Below are positions 52,902 to 61,620 of a stretch of 64,000 bases of DNA, piece by piece. Position numbers and translations under genes: made by a program. The stretch spans positions 235,965 through 299,964 of the forward strand of contig BPGH01000001.1 of assembly GCA_026002935.1 (NCBI GenBank). Reading direction: 5' to 3'. Each line of letters opens with the position of its first letter. The first letter of the stretch is position 1. A model generated the notes under the pieces. That model was not told the origin of the DNA. It saw only the letters and a program-made list of their open reading frames with translations, and made no database searches. Origin of the DNA: Acidimicrobiia bacterium. GTDB lineage: Bacteria; Actinomycetota; Acidimicrobiia; IMCC26256; PALSA-610.

Positions 52902-53990
52902 ATGATCCCCTACGGCCGCCAGTCGATCGACGACGACGACGTCGCCGCGGTCGTCGCCGTGCTGCGCGGCGACCGGATCACGCAGGGACCGGCCGTCGAG
53001 CGGTTCGAGGACGCGCTGCGCGCCGTCACCGGCGCCCGCCACGCGATCGCGTTCGCGAGCGGCACGGCCGCACTGCACGGCGCGATGTGGGCGGCGGGGA
53101 TCGGGCCGGGGGACACGGTCGCGACCTCCCCGTTGTCGTTCCACGCGTCGGCGAGCTGCGCCCGCTACGTGGGCGCGTCGGTCCGCTTCGTCGACGTCGA
53201 CCCGGACACGCTGAACCTCGACGTCGGCGCCGTGCCGGAGTGCGACGCGCTGGTGGCCGTCCACTACGCCGGCCTGCCGGTCGACCTCGCGGCCCTGGCG
53301 CGCCGGCCGAGGGTCGTGGTGGAGGACGCCGCCCACGCACTCGGGGCGACGACCCCCGACGGGCCGGTCGGCAACTGCGCGCGCAGCGACATGTGCGTGT
53401 TCTCGTTCCACCCGGTCAAGACGGTGACGACGGGCGAGGGCGGCGCGGTGACGACGAACTCCGACGGGCTCGCCGAGCGGCTGCGCCGCTTCCGCTCGCA
53501 CGGCATCCGCCCGGCACCGGAGCACGGCGGCTGGGCGTACGACATCGACGAGCTCGGCCACAACTTCCGGATCACCGACCTCCAGTGCGCGCTCGGGACG
53601 TCGCAGCTCGCAAAGCTCGAACGGTTCGTCACGCGGCGCAACGAGCTCGCCGCGCGCTACCGGGCGCTGCTCGCGGACGCGCCGCTCGAGCTGCCGCCCG
53701 CCGCGCCGCCGGGCTGGCGGCACGCGTACCACCTGTTCCCGGTGCGCGTGGCCGACCGCCGGAGGGTCTACGAGGCGATGCACGCCGCGGGCATCGGCGT
53801 ACAGGTCCACTACGTCCCGATCTACCGGCTCACCGCGTACGCCCGCCTCGGGCACCGCCCCGCCGACTTCCCCGGGACCGAGCGCGCCTACGCGGGCCTG
53901 CTCTCGCTGCCGCTGTTCCCCGGCCTCACCGAGGCCGACCAGGACGCCGTCGTCGCGCGGCTGCGGTGCCTGACCGGCGCAGACACGTAG
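52902..53990 (+). CDS. pseC: UDP-4-amino-4,6-dideoxy-L-AltNAc transaminase, PseC
   Basis: PLP aminotransferase acting on the PseB product. The 362-residue DegT/DnrJ-type enzyme starts MIPYGRQSIDDDDVAAVVAV and has GTAALHGAMWAAGIGPGDTV and VEDAAHALGA. The Schiff-base lysine lies in FSFHPVKTVTTGEGGAVTTN, and YRLTAYARLG follows. All PseC hallmarks are present. 7 bp after pseB. Confidence 0.94.
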   Translation: MIPYGRQSIDDDDVAAVVAVLRGDRITQGPAVERFEDALRAVTGARHAIAFASGTAALHGAMWAAGIGPGDTVATSPLSFHASASCARYVGASVRFVDVDPDTLNLDVGAVPECDALVAVHYAGLPVDLAALARRPRVVVEDAAHALGATTPDGPVGNCARSDMCVFSFHPVKTVTTGEGGAVTTNSDGLAERLRRFRSHGIRPAPEHGGWAYDIDELGHNFRITDLQCALGTSQLAKLERFVTRRNELAARYRALLADAPLELPPAAPPGWRHAYHLFPVRVADRRRVYEAMHAAGIGVQVHYVPIYRLTAYARLGHRPADFPGTERAYAGLLSLPLFPGLTEADQDAVVARLRCLTGADT

Positions 53991-54013
53991 CCGCACGCGC
54001 CCACGGTCGGTCG

Positions 54014-54491
54014 TCATCCGAAGGCGTCGAGACGCCCACTGTCGAGGAGCCGCCGCGCCGCGTCGACCACAGCACGCGCAGTCTGCAGAGCCTGGAGAGC
54101 GTCCTCCTGGGTGACGCCGGGTGCATTGATGTCGGGGTACTCGGTTCGGTTACGACGCCTCCGGAGAGCGTGGAGACGACCGAAGACCTCCATCCCACCA
54201 CGATCGTTGAACTGCGCCTTGACTGCATCGATGAGCGCGACATGGCCACCTCTCGTCGTCACCCGCAGTCCTTGGACCGCCAGCAGCGCGGCACACGCTT
54301 TCCGTGCCGCGTCGTAGCACAACTGGAGAGCCCCAGCGGGATCGTCGGCACTGCCCTTCGACGCCAGAACGAGATGCGCTCCCGCATCGTCGATGAGGCG
54401 AGCGGCAAGTGCTGCGGACGGCGGGACCCGCTCGAGCTCGCCACCCCGCGAGGAAACGCTCGACCTCGCCGCGTCCGCGCTCCCAGCTCAT
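54014..54491 (-). CDS. hepT: HEPN-domain toxin (HepT-like), one apparent frameshift
   Basis: Predicted RNase-type toxin of a HEPN/MNT pair. The ATG overlaps the antitoxin stop (ATGA). From MSWERGRGEVERFLA the frame shifts near 54443-54450 and continues ELERVPPSAALAARLIDDA, CYDAARKACAALLAVQGLRV. The catalytic region reads RLHALRRRRNRTEYPDI. In HepT the motif is Rx4HxY; here Arg and Tyr are in register but His is Thr. The conserved Tyr is the residue AMPylated by MntA in known systems. AT content is higher than in flanking genes. Confidence 0.75.
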
Positions 54492-55130
54492 CGCGGACGT
54501 TCCGTCCCGGACTCGAGTCGGCGCAGATCGGCAGCGAAAGAGGGGTCCTCGTCGCTCACCAGGACGACGACGATCGGTCGAGATCGAACCTGCGCGATGA
54601 AGCTCTCTCGTCCTGACTCCCACTGCTCGCGCGTGCGCACGATCGCCTGCACCGGGAGACCGATGCGTCGTTCCGCTCGCTGCGCGGCCTCGTCGACGCA
54701 ATCGCGATCGGCGTCACCGATGACGAGCACGTCTACATCGTTGGGCGGGCGCCCGGGCTCACCGTGGAATCGAGCGGCCCACGATCCGATCAGCAGCACA
54801 GCATCGGCACCTTCGAGGGCCGCGAACTCTTCCGCCACCACGGCGGGCGGACCATAGGTGGCGAGAACGATGCGACGGACCGCGTCGTGGAGTGGATGGC
54901 TCGTGTCCGCGCGGACGAGCCGAACGGGCCCGACTCTCCGGGTCGTGACGATCCCGGCCTGCTCGGCGCGGTCGACCTCACGCTTCACGGTGGGCATGCT
55001 CGTCCGCGACCACGCTGCGAGGTCCGAGAGGCTGTAGCCCATCGCCGGATCGACGAGTACACGCGCAAGGATCCGACCCAGGACGTCCGAACGAAGGAGG
55101 GGGAGCAGGGAGGGAGCCGGCGTTTTCATC
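54488..55130 (-). CDS. mntA: MNT nucleotidyltransferase antitoxin fused to an HTH domain
   Basis: A 213-residue two-domain protein. An N-terminal winged HTH (GYSLSDLAAWSRTSMPTVKR, EVDRAEQAGIVTTRRVG, about 29-70) precedes a polymerase-beta-like nucleotidyltransferase domain with LIGSWAARFHGEP and NDVDVLVIGD, the GS-W...DxD motif. In known pairs the MNT protein AMPylates and silences HepT; the HTH here suggests it also represses its own operon through the palindrome at 55132. Confidence 0.82.
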
Positions 55131-55131
55131 A

Positions 55132-55153
55132 ACCGTAAAGAAGTATACGGTTC
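55132..55153. promoter_or_regulatory. Operator palindrome of the HEPN/MNT operon
   Basis: AACCGTA and TACGGTT flank an 8-bp centre, directly before the antitoxin ATG. The minus-strand TATACT inside it is a good -10 box, so a bound HTH protein would block it. Confidence 0.65.
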
Positions 55154-55274
55154 ACGAAACCATGGCCCCGGAGGTACCCCGATCAAGTCGCTCGCCACGG
55201 CGGCCGGGCGCGACCGTCGATCTCCGCCCCGGCCCGCGCGGCCCCTCAAGCCGCACCCGCGAGGCCGCCGGGCT

Positions 55275-55889
55275 TCACACCCGCTCGAAGAGCCACCAGG
55301 TGACGTCGTCCCAGCCGTCGTCGCGGCCGAGGAAGCCCTGGCGCACGAGCCGCAGCGACTCCGGGAACCGCTCGGCGAACAGGCGGCCGTAGTCGCGGCG
55401 GAACAGCGCGCCGGTGTGGCCCCGGTACGGCACCTCGGTCGTGTCGCGGTCGAAGTACTCGCCGCAGAGCACGAAGCGGCGGGCAACGCGCACCATCTCG
55501 TCCATCACCGCGCCGAGCGACTCCTCGGGCTGGTGGATCAGCACACCCTGCGTGAACACGAGGTCGATCGACCGGTCCGGGTACGGCATCTCGCGCGCGG
55601 CGACCCGGATCGCGTGCACCCCGGGCAGGCGCTCCTGCAGGATCTCGAGCGCCTTCTCGTTCACGTCGACGCCGTAGCAGCGCGACGCGCCGATCTCCGC
55701 CGCGATCCACTGCAGGTTGCCGCCGACGTTGCAGCCGACCTCGAGCACGCTCGCGGGCGCGAGCTCACGGATGAGCGGCCCCCAGAACTCGCCGCGGCGG
55801 CCGTAGGCGTCGAGGTTGCGCGCCACGTACTCGTCACCGAACTCGCCCGCCCACAACTGCTCCAGCCGTTGCGCCTCGGAGGTGGCCAT
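55275..55889 (-). CDS. SAM methyltransferase, pseudaminic-acid-associated type
   Basis: A 204-residue class I methyltransferase. The N-terminus LEQLWAGEFGDEYVARNLDA is the hallmark of the pseudaminic acid-associated methylase family. Motif I is VLEVGCNVGGNLQWIA, then YGVDVNEKALEIL, and FTQGVLIHQP is near the active site. Predicted to add a methyl group to the nonulosonic acid or its precursor; target not proven. Last gene of the minus-strand pse operon. Confidence 0.88.
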   Translation of the reverse strand: MATSEAQRLEQLWAGEFGDEYVARNLDAYGRRGEFWGPLIRELAPASVLEVGCNVGGNLQWIAAEIGASRCYGVDVNEKALEILQERLPGVHAIRVAAREMPYPDRSIDLVFTQGVLIHQPEESLGAVMDEMVRVARRFVLCGEYFDRDTTEVPYRGHTGALFRRDYGRLFAERFPESLRLVRQGFLGRDDGWDDVTWWLFERV

Positions 55890-55906
55890 CGCCCCGTCTC
55901 CCGTCG

Positions 55907-56650
55907 TCACGCGCGCACCGGGTGGCCCCGGCCGCGCAGGTACTCCTTGACCTCCATCGGCGTCTTCTCGGTGAAGTGGAAGATGCTCGCGGCGGCGACG
56001 GCGTCGGCACCGTGCTCCAGCGCCGCCGCCAGGTGGGCCGGCTCCCCGGCGCCGCCCGACGCGATCACCGGCACCGGCACCGCGGCGCTGACCCGGGCGA
56101 TCGTCTCGAGGTCGTAGCCCGCCATCACGCCGTCGTCGTCGATCGACTGGAGCAGGATCTCGCCCGCCCCGCGCCCCACCATCTCCCGGGCCACCTCGAC
56201 GGCGTCCCGGCCGGTCGGGACCGTCCCCGAGCGCACCCACACCTCGCCGCCGCGCCGCGTGTCGACCGACACGACGACGCACTGGGCGCCGAAGCGCCCG
56301 GAGGCCTCCTCCACGACCTCGGGCCGTTCGACGGCGGCGGTGCCGATCACGACCTTGTCGGCGCCCACCTCGAGCAGGGCGCGCACGTCGGCCACGTCGG
56401 CGACCCCGCCCCCGACCGCGAGCGGCATGAAGCACTCGTCGGCGAGCTCGTCGACGAGCTCCAGGTCGGGGCCGCGCCCCTCGGCCGTCGCGGCGACGTC
56501 GAGGAACACGAGCTCGTCGACCTCGCGCAGGTTGTAGACCTTCACCGCCTGCATGGGGCTGCCCACCGCACGCCGCGAGTCGAAGCGGACGCCCTTGACG
56601 AGCCCGAAGCCCTTGTGCAGCAGCGTGGGGATGACGCGGACCTTCAGCAT
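55907..56650 (-). CDS. HisF-like cyclase subunit of the PseA amidotransferase system
   Basis: A 247-residue HisF/WbuZ-type TIM barrel. It has VRVIPTLLHKGFGLVKGVRF, LAVGGGVADVADVRALLEVG, KVVIGTAAV, EILLQSIDDDGVMAGYDLET and VPVIASGGAGEPAHLAAALE. In sugar loci, HisF/HisH pairs give ammonia to an N-acetyl sugar amidotransferase rather than making histidine; the PseA gene two genes upstream supports that. Overlaps hisH by 7 bp. Confidence 0.9.
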   Translation of the reverse strand: MLKVRVIPTLLHKGFGLVKGVRFDSRRAVGSPMQAVKVYNLREVDELVFLDVAATAEGRGPDLELVDELADECFMPLAVGGGVADVADVRALLEVGADKVVIGTAAVERPEVVEEASGRFGAQCVVVSVDTRRGGEVWVRSGTVPTGRDAVEVAREMVGRGAGEILLQSIDDDGVMAGYDLETIARVSAAVPVPVIASGGAGEPAHLAAALEHGADAVAAASIFHFTEKTPMEVKEYLRGRGHPVRA

Positions 56651-57279
56651 CCCGCCCACCCCGCGTTCAGGAAGTTGCGGAGCAGCCGGATGCCGTGGCG
56701 CTGGCTCTTCTCGGGGTGGAACTGCACGCCGAACACGTGGCCGCGCGCCACCGCGGAGGTGAACGAGCCGCAGTACGGCGTCGTCGCGAGCACGTCGCCG
56801 CCGTCGTCGCAACGCAGGTGGAAGCTGTGCACGAAGTAGAAGTCGGTCCGGTCGGGGATGCCCTCGAACAGCGGCGAGGCGCCCGAGGCGTGCACCTCGT
56901 TCCAGCCCACGTGCGGCACCCGCTCGCCGGCGCCCGTCGGTTCGAGCCGCACCACCTCGCCCGCGACCCACCCGAGGCCGTCGGTCCGGCCGCCCTCGTG
57001 GCCGGCCGTGGCGAGGAGCTGCATCCCCAGACACACCCCGAGGAACGGCACACCGTCGTCGAGCACCTGCTTGCGCAGCGCGTCGTCGAGCCCGCGGTCG
57101 CGCAGGTTGCGCACTGCGTCGGCGAAGGCGCCCACCCCCGGCAGCACGATCCGGTCGGCCGCGTCGAGCTCGCCGGGGTCGCCCGTCACGAACGGGCGTC
57201 CGCCCGCCTCCTCGAGCGCGCGCCGCACCGAGTCGAGGTTGCACATCCCGTAGTCGACGACCGCGACGCGCGGGCCCAC
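56644..57279 (-). CDS. HisH-like glutamine amidotransferase
   Basis: A 211-residue class I glutaminase. AVVDYGMCNLDSVRRALEEA at the start, VLPGVGAFADAV, the nucleophile Cys in FLGVCLGMQLL, and the His-Glu in GVQFHPEKSQ complete the triad. Partner of the HisF-like protein, releasing ammonia for PseA. Called sugar-type rather than histidine-type from context. Confidence 0.9.
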   Translation of the reverse strand: MGPRVAVVDYGMCNLDSVRRALEEAGGRPFVTGDPGELDAADRIVLPGVGAFADAVRNLRDRGLDDALRKQVLDDGVPFLGVCLGMQLLATAGHEGGRTDGLGWVAGEVVRLEPTGAGERVPHVGWNEVHASGASPLFEGIPDRTDFYFVHSFHLRCDDGGDVLATTPYCGSFTSAVARGHVFGVQFHPEKSQRHGIRLLRNFLNAGWAGC

Positions 57280-57283
57280 CGGG

Positions 57284-58510
57284 TCAGCCCTCCACGTTGT
57301 CGTAGTTGATCTTCGTGAGGTTCCCGTGGCGGTCCTTCACCAGCTCGCCGTGGCGGTCGGTCACGAACAGCCGCTTGTTCGTGAAGCGGTCGCACACCGC
57401 GACGAACTCGTCGAGGCTCATGTCGATGGCGTCGAGCACCTGCTCGATCGGCTTGCCGAGATACGTCCACGGGAACCGGCCGTCGTGCCGCCGCACGAGC
57501 TCCAGGGCATCGGCCCGGGTCAGGCGGCCGCGGCGCACGTGCATCGACGCGATGTCGGTCGCACGGCCGAAGCCGTACTTCAGGAACTTGAAGTAGTCGT
57601 GGATGCCGGTCTGGTGGTTGTCGAGGTTCTCGTAGTCGCACAACGAGCCCTCGATCGTGGTCGGGTAGGTCTCGAACCCGTGTGCCTGCGCGAACAGCGC
57701 GTTGGTCAGGCCGTCCCACGGCAGGAAATAGCCGAGGAAGACCCCGGTGACGCCGACGCGCTGCAGCTCCTCGTCCGTCGGGTACGTGTAGGGGATCAGG
57801 TGCTTGGGTTCGATGCCCTCGCGCCCGACGAGGTCGGTGACGCGCAACCCGAGCAGACCACCGAACTCCTCGAGCCAGCGGCGGGTGAGGGTGTTGCCGG
57901 TCGCAGCGGCCGCCGGGCCGCCGTACTCGTTCTGCGGGTTCTCGCCCCACACGATCAGCCGGATGCCCATCTGCACGGCGACGCGGACCGGGAGCGTGAA
58001 GATCGTCACGTGCTCGGGCCACGAGATGTCGCCGATCTCGCACAGCGCGAGCCGGTTGATGCGCCGGCGGACGACCGGGTTCGTCGTGTACTCGACGAAG
58101 TCGACGCCGAGCGACTTCAGGTTCTCGATGTTGCGCCGGCCGATGTCCGACAGCTCGTCGGTGGTCGCCGTCACGCAGAGCGGGTTCATCCCGAGCTGCA
58201 GCATGCGGATCGTCTGGGTCGTGGAGTCCTTGCCGCCGCTCACAGGGACGACGCAGTCGTAGTTGCTGCCGTCCGGCGACCGGTACCGGTCGAGCACCTC
58301 CTCGAGCTCGCGGCGGCGGGCGTCCCAGTCCACCTCGGCACGGGCCTCGAAATGGCGGCAGGCGCTGCACACCCCGTCGTCGTCGAAGAAGATGTCGGGC
58401 TTGGTCTCGGGGATCAGGCAGCGCCGGCAGTAGACGATCGGGCGCTTCGCGTCCCGGCCGCCCTCGACCACCCGCCGGGTGGCGCGCTCGACCGCGGTGG
58501 CTCCGTTCAT
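57284..58510 (-). CDS. pseA: N-acetyl sugar amidotransferase (PseA/WbpG family)
   Basis: Converts an acetamido group to an acetamidino group. The 408-residue ATP-pyrophosphatase has a PP-loop VPVSGGKDSTTQTIRMLQLG, a zinc-type Cys set YCRRCLIPE and GVCSACRHFE, then WGENPQNEYGGPAA and YENLDNHQTGIHDYFKFLKY. These match the PseA/WbpG/LegP group. With the HisF/HisH pair it implies an acetamidino form of pseudaminic acid. Confidence 0.9.
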   Translation of the reverse strand: MNGATAVERATRRVVEGGRDAKRPIVYCRRCLIPETKPDIFFDDDGVCSACRHFEARAEVDWDARRRELEEVLDRYRSPDGSNYDCVVPVSGGKDSTTQTIRMLQLGMNPLCVTATTDELSDIGRRNIENLKSLGVDFVEYTTNPVVRRRINRLALCEIGDISWPEHVTIFTLPVRVAVQMGIRLIVWGENPQNEYGGPAAAATGNTLTRRWLEEFGGLLGLRVTDLVGREGIEPKHLIPYTYPTDEELQRVGVTGVFLGYFLPWDGLTNALFAQAHGFETYPTTIEGSLCDYENLDNHQTGIHDYFKFLKYGFGRATDIASMHVRRGRLTRADALELVRRHDGRFPWTYLGKPIEQVLDAIDMSLDEFVAVCDRFTNKRLFVTDRHGELVKDRHGNLTKINYDNVEG

Positions 58511-59670
58511 GCCTCCTCCATCGGCAACGCCGGGTCGCGCCGCAGCACTCGGAAGCCGTCGTGCTCCCCGTCGGGCACGAATCCCGCCCGGGCGAACGCG
58601 CCGAGCGACGCGTGGTTGTCGGGGTGCACCAGCGCCGTCAGCCGCACCACCTGCGGATCGGCGGCGACGTCGGCGAGCAGCGCGCGCAGCAGCGCGGTGC
58701 CCAGGCCCCGCCCGCGCCGCGCGGGCGCGACCGCGATGCCGACCTCGCCGACCCCGCCGGTCACGTCGACCCGCACGGTGCCGACCCGCTCGCCGTCGAG
58801 CACCCCGACCCGCAGCCGGATCGCCGGGTCGTCGCACGCGGCCGCGAACCAGCGCGCGTGCTCGGCCGGCGGGATCGGCGCGCCCGACCGGCTCCACCGC
58901 ACGGCATCGGGGTCGGCGCGGCACGCGAGGAAGAACTCCGCGTCGGCGGGCGTGGCCGGCACCAGGTGGACGGTCCCGCGAGGCGGCGCGGCGCGCGGGC
59001 CGACCGCCGCCCACGCCTCCCGCCAGGAGAAGCGGTCGCGCCCGACGCGCGCGACGATCTCCCGCACCGCGTCGAGGTCCTCGCGGGTGTCGACGGTCCA
59101 GCGCTCGTCGCCGGCCAGCAGGTCGGCGCGCAGGTTCGCGAGGGTGAAGCGCTCCGGGCGGCGGTAGACGAACGGGGTGACGTGCTCACGCTCGACCGGG
59201 TCGGCGGCGCACCGGTCGGCGACCCGCAGCGCGTCGGCCCGCACCACCTCGACGTCGAGCCCCTTCGGGAACGTGCGCGGGAGGACGTTGCTCGTGTAGT
59301 CGGCCCCGCGGTCGAGGTGCAGTGCGACCACCGCCGCGACGATCTCGGGGTCCACGAGCGGGCAGTCGGCGGTGAGGCGCACGACGTGCGCGGCGGGGAA
59401 CGCGTCGAGCGTGGCGGCGAACCGCGCGAGCACGTCGCGCTCGGGCCCGCGCACCACGGACCTCCCCGCGGCGCGGGCGACCTCCTCCACCGGGTCGTCG
59501 CGAGCGAGGTCACTGGTCGCGACGACCACCTCGGGGCCGAGGCCCTCGAGACGGTCGAGCATGAACCGCAGCACGGGCCGGCCCGCGAGCTCGGCGAGCA
59601 CCTTTCCGGGGAAGCGGCTCGAGCCGGTGCGCGCCTGCACGACGCACACCACGTCGCGCGCCGCGCTCAC
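58507..59670 (-). CDS. PseF-PseH fusion: CMP-pseudaminate cytidylyltransferase plus N-acetyltransferase
   Basis: A 387-residue two-domain protein. Residues 1-225 are a cytidylyltransferase of the SpsF/PseF type: VVCVVQARTGSSRFPGKVLA, LTADCPLVDPEIVAAVVA, SNVLPRTFPKGLDVEVVRAD. Residues 235-387 are a GNAT acetyltransferase: LVPATPADAEFFLACRADPD, VGIAVAPARRGRGLGTALLR (acetyl-CoA loop) and VHPDNHASLGAFARAGFV, as in PseH. The two steps are separate proteins in Campylobacter and Helicobacter. ATGA overlap with pseA and with pseG. Confidence 0.9.
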   Translation of the reverse strand: MSAARDVVCVVQARTGSSRFPGKVLAELAGRPVLRFMLDRLEGLGPEVVVATSDLARDDPVEEVARAAGRSVVRGPERDVLARFAATLDAFPAAHVVRLTADCPLVDPEIVAAVVALHLDRGADYTSNVLPRTFPKGLDVEVVRADALRVADRCAADPVEREHVTPFVYRRPERFTLANLRADLLAGDERWTVDTREDLDAVREIVARVGRDRFSWREAWAAVGPRAAPPRGTVHLVPATPADAEFFLACRADPDAVRWSRSGAPIPPAEHARWFAAACDDPAIRLRVGVLDGERVGTVRVDVTGGVGEVGIAVAPARRGRGLGTALLRALLADVAADPQVVRLTALVHPDNHASLGAFARAGFVPDGEHDGFRVLRRDPALPMEEA

Positions 59671-60551
59671 GGCCGGCCCCGGCCGGCGAGGAGCCGGACG
59701 ATCTCACCGGCGACGCGCTCGGCGCCGCCGCCGTCCACCGTGCGCGCCGCGGCCGCCCCGAGCCGGGCGCGGCGGCCGGTGTCGGGCACGAGCGCCGCGG
59801 CGGCCGCCGCCGCGCCGGGCGCGTCGGCCGCCACGACCGCGCCGGCGGCCGCGAGCGCGGCGACCGCCAACCGCTGGTCCTCCGACAGGGCCATCGCGAC
59901 GACGGCCCGGCCGAGCACGCACGCCTCCAGCATCGTGACGCCGCCCGCCGTGACCACCAGCGGTGCCGCCGCGAGCTCCCCGGCCAGGCCCGCCGGCGCG
60001 CGCACGGCGACGACCCCCTCCGGCACGTCCGGCGCGCCCCACGGCCCGACGACCAGGCGCACCTCCGTGCCCGGCACCAGCTCGGCCAGGCCCGCGGCCA
60101 CGCGCGCCCCGACGCCGGCGCCGTCGGCCGCGCCGGTCGTCACGAGGACGCGCGTGGCGGGCGCGCCCGCGGGGACGACCGCGGCCGGCGGCATCGCCGC
60201 CGGGACCGCCGGGACCAGCGAGTAGCCGGCGCCGGCGAGCACCCTGGCCGCCCGGCGGTGCACGGACGCGTCCGCACCGGGCGACGGGTCGACGAGCAGG
60301 TCGACCGCGAGGTCGCGCCGCAGGTCGTCGAGCGCGACCAGCACCTGCGCCGCCGTGTCGAGCGTGTCGGCACGGTGGCGGTACGAGTCGACGACCACGA
60401 CGGGGGCGTGCAACGGCCCGGCGCCGTCGAGCGGGGCGACGCGGCACCCGACGCCGTGCGCGGTGAGCGCGGCGGCGAGCGCCTCCATCCGCCGGCGGTG
60501 GCCGAGCCCGACGCCCGGACCCTCGTCGTGGACGAGGAGCGCGCCGGGCAT
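59667..60551 (-). CDS. pseG: UDP-2,4-diacetamido-trideoxy-altropyranose hydrolase, PseG
   Basis: Removes UDP from the 2,4-diacetamido intermediate. The 294-residue GT-B-like enzyme has GPGVGLGHRRRMEALAAALT (with the conserved His), VVVDSYRHRADTL and LLVDPSPGAD, then VLVTTGAADGAG and TAGGVTMLEACVLGRAVVAM. Ala/Val-rich composition is high even for this genome. TGATG overlap with pseI. Confidence 0.9.
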   Translation of the reverse strand: MPGALLVHDEGPGVGLGHRRRMEALAAALTAHGVGCRVAPLDGAGPLHAPVVVVDSYRHRADTLDTAAQVLVALDDLRRDLAVDLLVDPSPGADASVHRRAARVLAGAGYSLVPAVPAAMPPAAVVPAGAPATRVLVTTGAADGAGVGARVAAGLAELVPGTEVRLVVGPWGAPDVPEGVVAVRAPAGLAGELAAAPLVVTAGGVTMLEACVLGRAVVAMALSEDQRLAVAALAAAGAVVAADAPGAAAAAAALVPDTGRRARLGAAAARTVDGGGAERVAGEIVRLLAGRGRP

Positions 60552-61594
60552 CAGACCATCTCCCAGGTGACCACCTCGTCCTCGTCGATGTCGACGCGCG
60601 CGCGGCGGCCGACCAGTGCGTCGATGAACTTCGGCTTGATCCCGAAGCCGGGGCGCTTGACGGTGAGCATCTCCCGGGTGATCGGCGTGCCCGCGGGGAT
60701 CGCGCACGCCGCGACGACGGAGCGGCGCGCCTTGCCGTACATCTCGGCCATCTCGGCCTCGCTCGGCCCCCGCTTGCGGCCGTCGCCCAGCGCCGCCTCG
60801 ACGTCGCGGATGCGGGCGACCAATTCCTTCAGCTCGGCGGGCTCGACCGCGAACGGGTGGTCGGGGCCGACCCGGGTGCGGTCGAGGGTGAAGTGCTTCT
60901 CGACGAGGTCGGCGCCGATCGCGACGGCCGCGGGGGCGATGTGCGTGCCGAGCGTGTGGTCGGACAGCCCGACCGGGACGCCGAACGCGGCGCGCATCGT
61001 CGCGATCGCGCGCAGGTTCATCACCTCCGGCGGGGCGGGGTACAGCGAAGCGCACTGCAGCAGGCAGATGCCGTCCGCGCCCGCGGCCCGCGCCGTCTCG
61101 ACGGCCTCCTCGACCTCCCCCAGCGTCGCCATGCCGGTCGACAGGATCACCGGGCGCCGCTTCGCAGCCGCGTACCCGATCAGCGGCAGGTCGACGAGCT
61201 CGAACGACGCGATCTTGAACGCCGCGACGTCGAGCGCGTCGAGCTCGTCGACGGCCCGGCGGTCGAACGGGCTCGACAGGAACTCGATGCCGGCGTCGCG
61301 GCAGTGGGCGGCGAGCAGGGGCTGCCAGTCCCGGGGCAGCGCGATCTCGTCGAGCAGCTCGTGCGGCGGCTTCGCGCCCAGCTCGCCCAGGTAGTCGAAG
61401 CGGGGCGTCTTCGTCGAGTACAGGGTCCGGCCGCTGTAGGTCTGGAACTTGACCGCGTCGGCGCCGGCCTCCGCGGCGACGTCGATCAGGCGCCGCGCGA
61501 CGTCGAGGTCGCGGTCGTGGTTCGCGCCCGCCTCCGCGATCACGTAGCAGGGCCGCCCCGGCCCGACCTCCCTGGAACCGATGCGCACGTGCAC
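60551..61594 (-). CDS. pseI: Pseudaminic acid synthase, PseI
   Basis: Condenses the PseG product with phosphoenolpyruvate. The 347-residue NeuB-family protein has CYVIAEAGANHDRDLDVARR, AVKFQTYSGRTLYSTKTPRF, FLSSPFDRRAVDEL, ILSTGMATLGEVEEAVETAR, LLQCASLYPAPPEVMNLRAI, GLSDHTLGTHIAPAAVAIGA, EKHFTLDRTRVGPDHPFAVE and a C-terminal SAF domain with VVAACAIPAGTPITREMLTV. GTG at 61594 chosen; a second GTG lies 6 bp inside. Confidence 0.94.
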   Translation of the reverse strand: MHVRIGSREVGPGRPCYVIAEAGANHDRDLDVARRLIDVAAEAGADAVKFQTYSGRTLYSTKTPRFDYLGELGAKPPHELLDEIALPRDWQPLLAAHCRDAGIEFLSSPFDRRAVDELDALDVAAFKIASFELVDLPLIGYAAAKRRPVILSTGMATLGEVEEAVETARAAGADGICLLQCASLYPAPPEVMNLRAIATMRAAFGVPVGLSDHTLGTHIAPAAVAIGADLVEKHFTLDRTRVGPDHPFAVEPAELKELVARIRDVEAALGDGRKRGPSEAEMAEMYGKARRSVVAACAIPAGTPITREMLTVKRPGFGIKPKFIDALVGRRARVDIDEDEVVTWEMV

Positions 61595-61620
61595 CCGCGG
61601 CCCCCGATCCCCGCCCGTGC

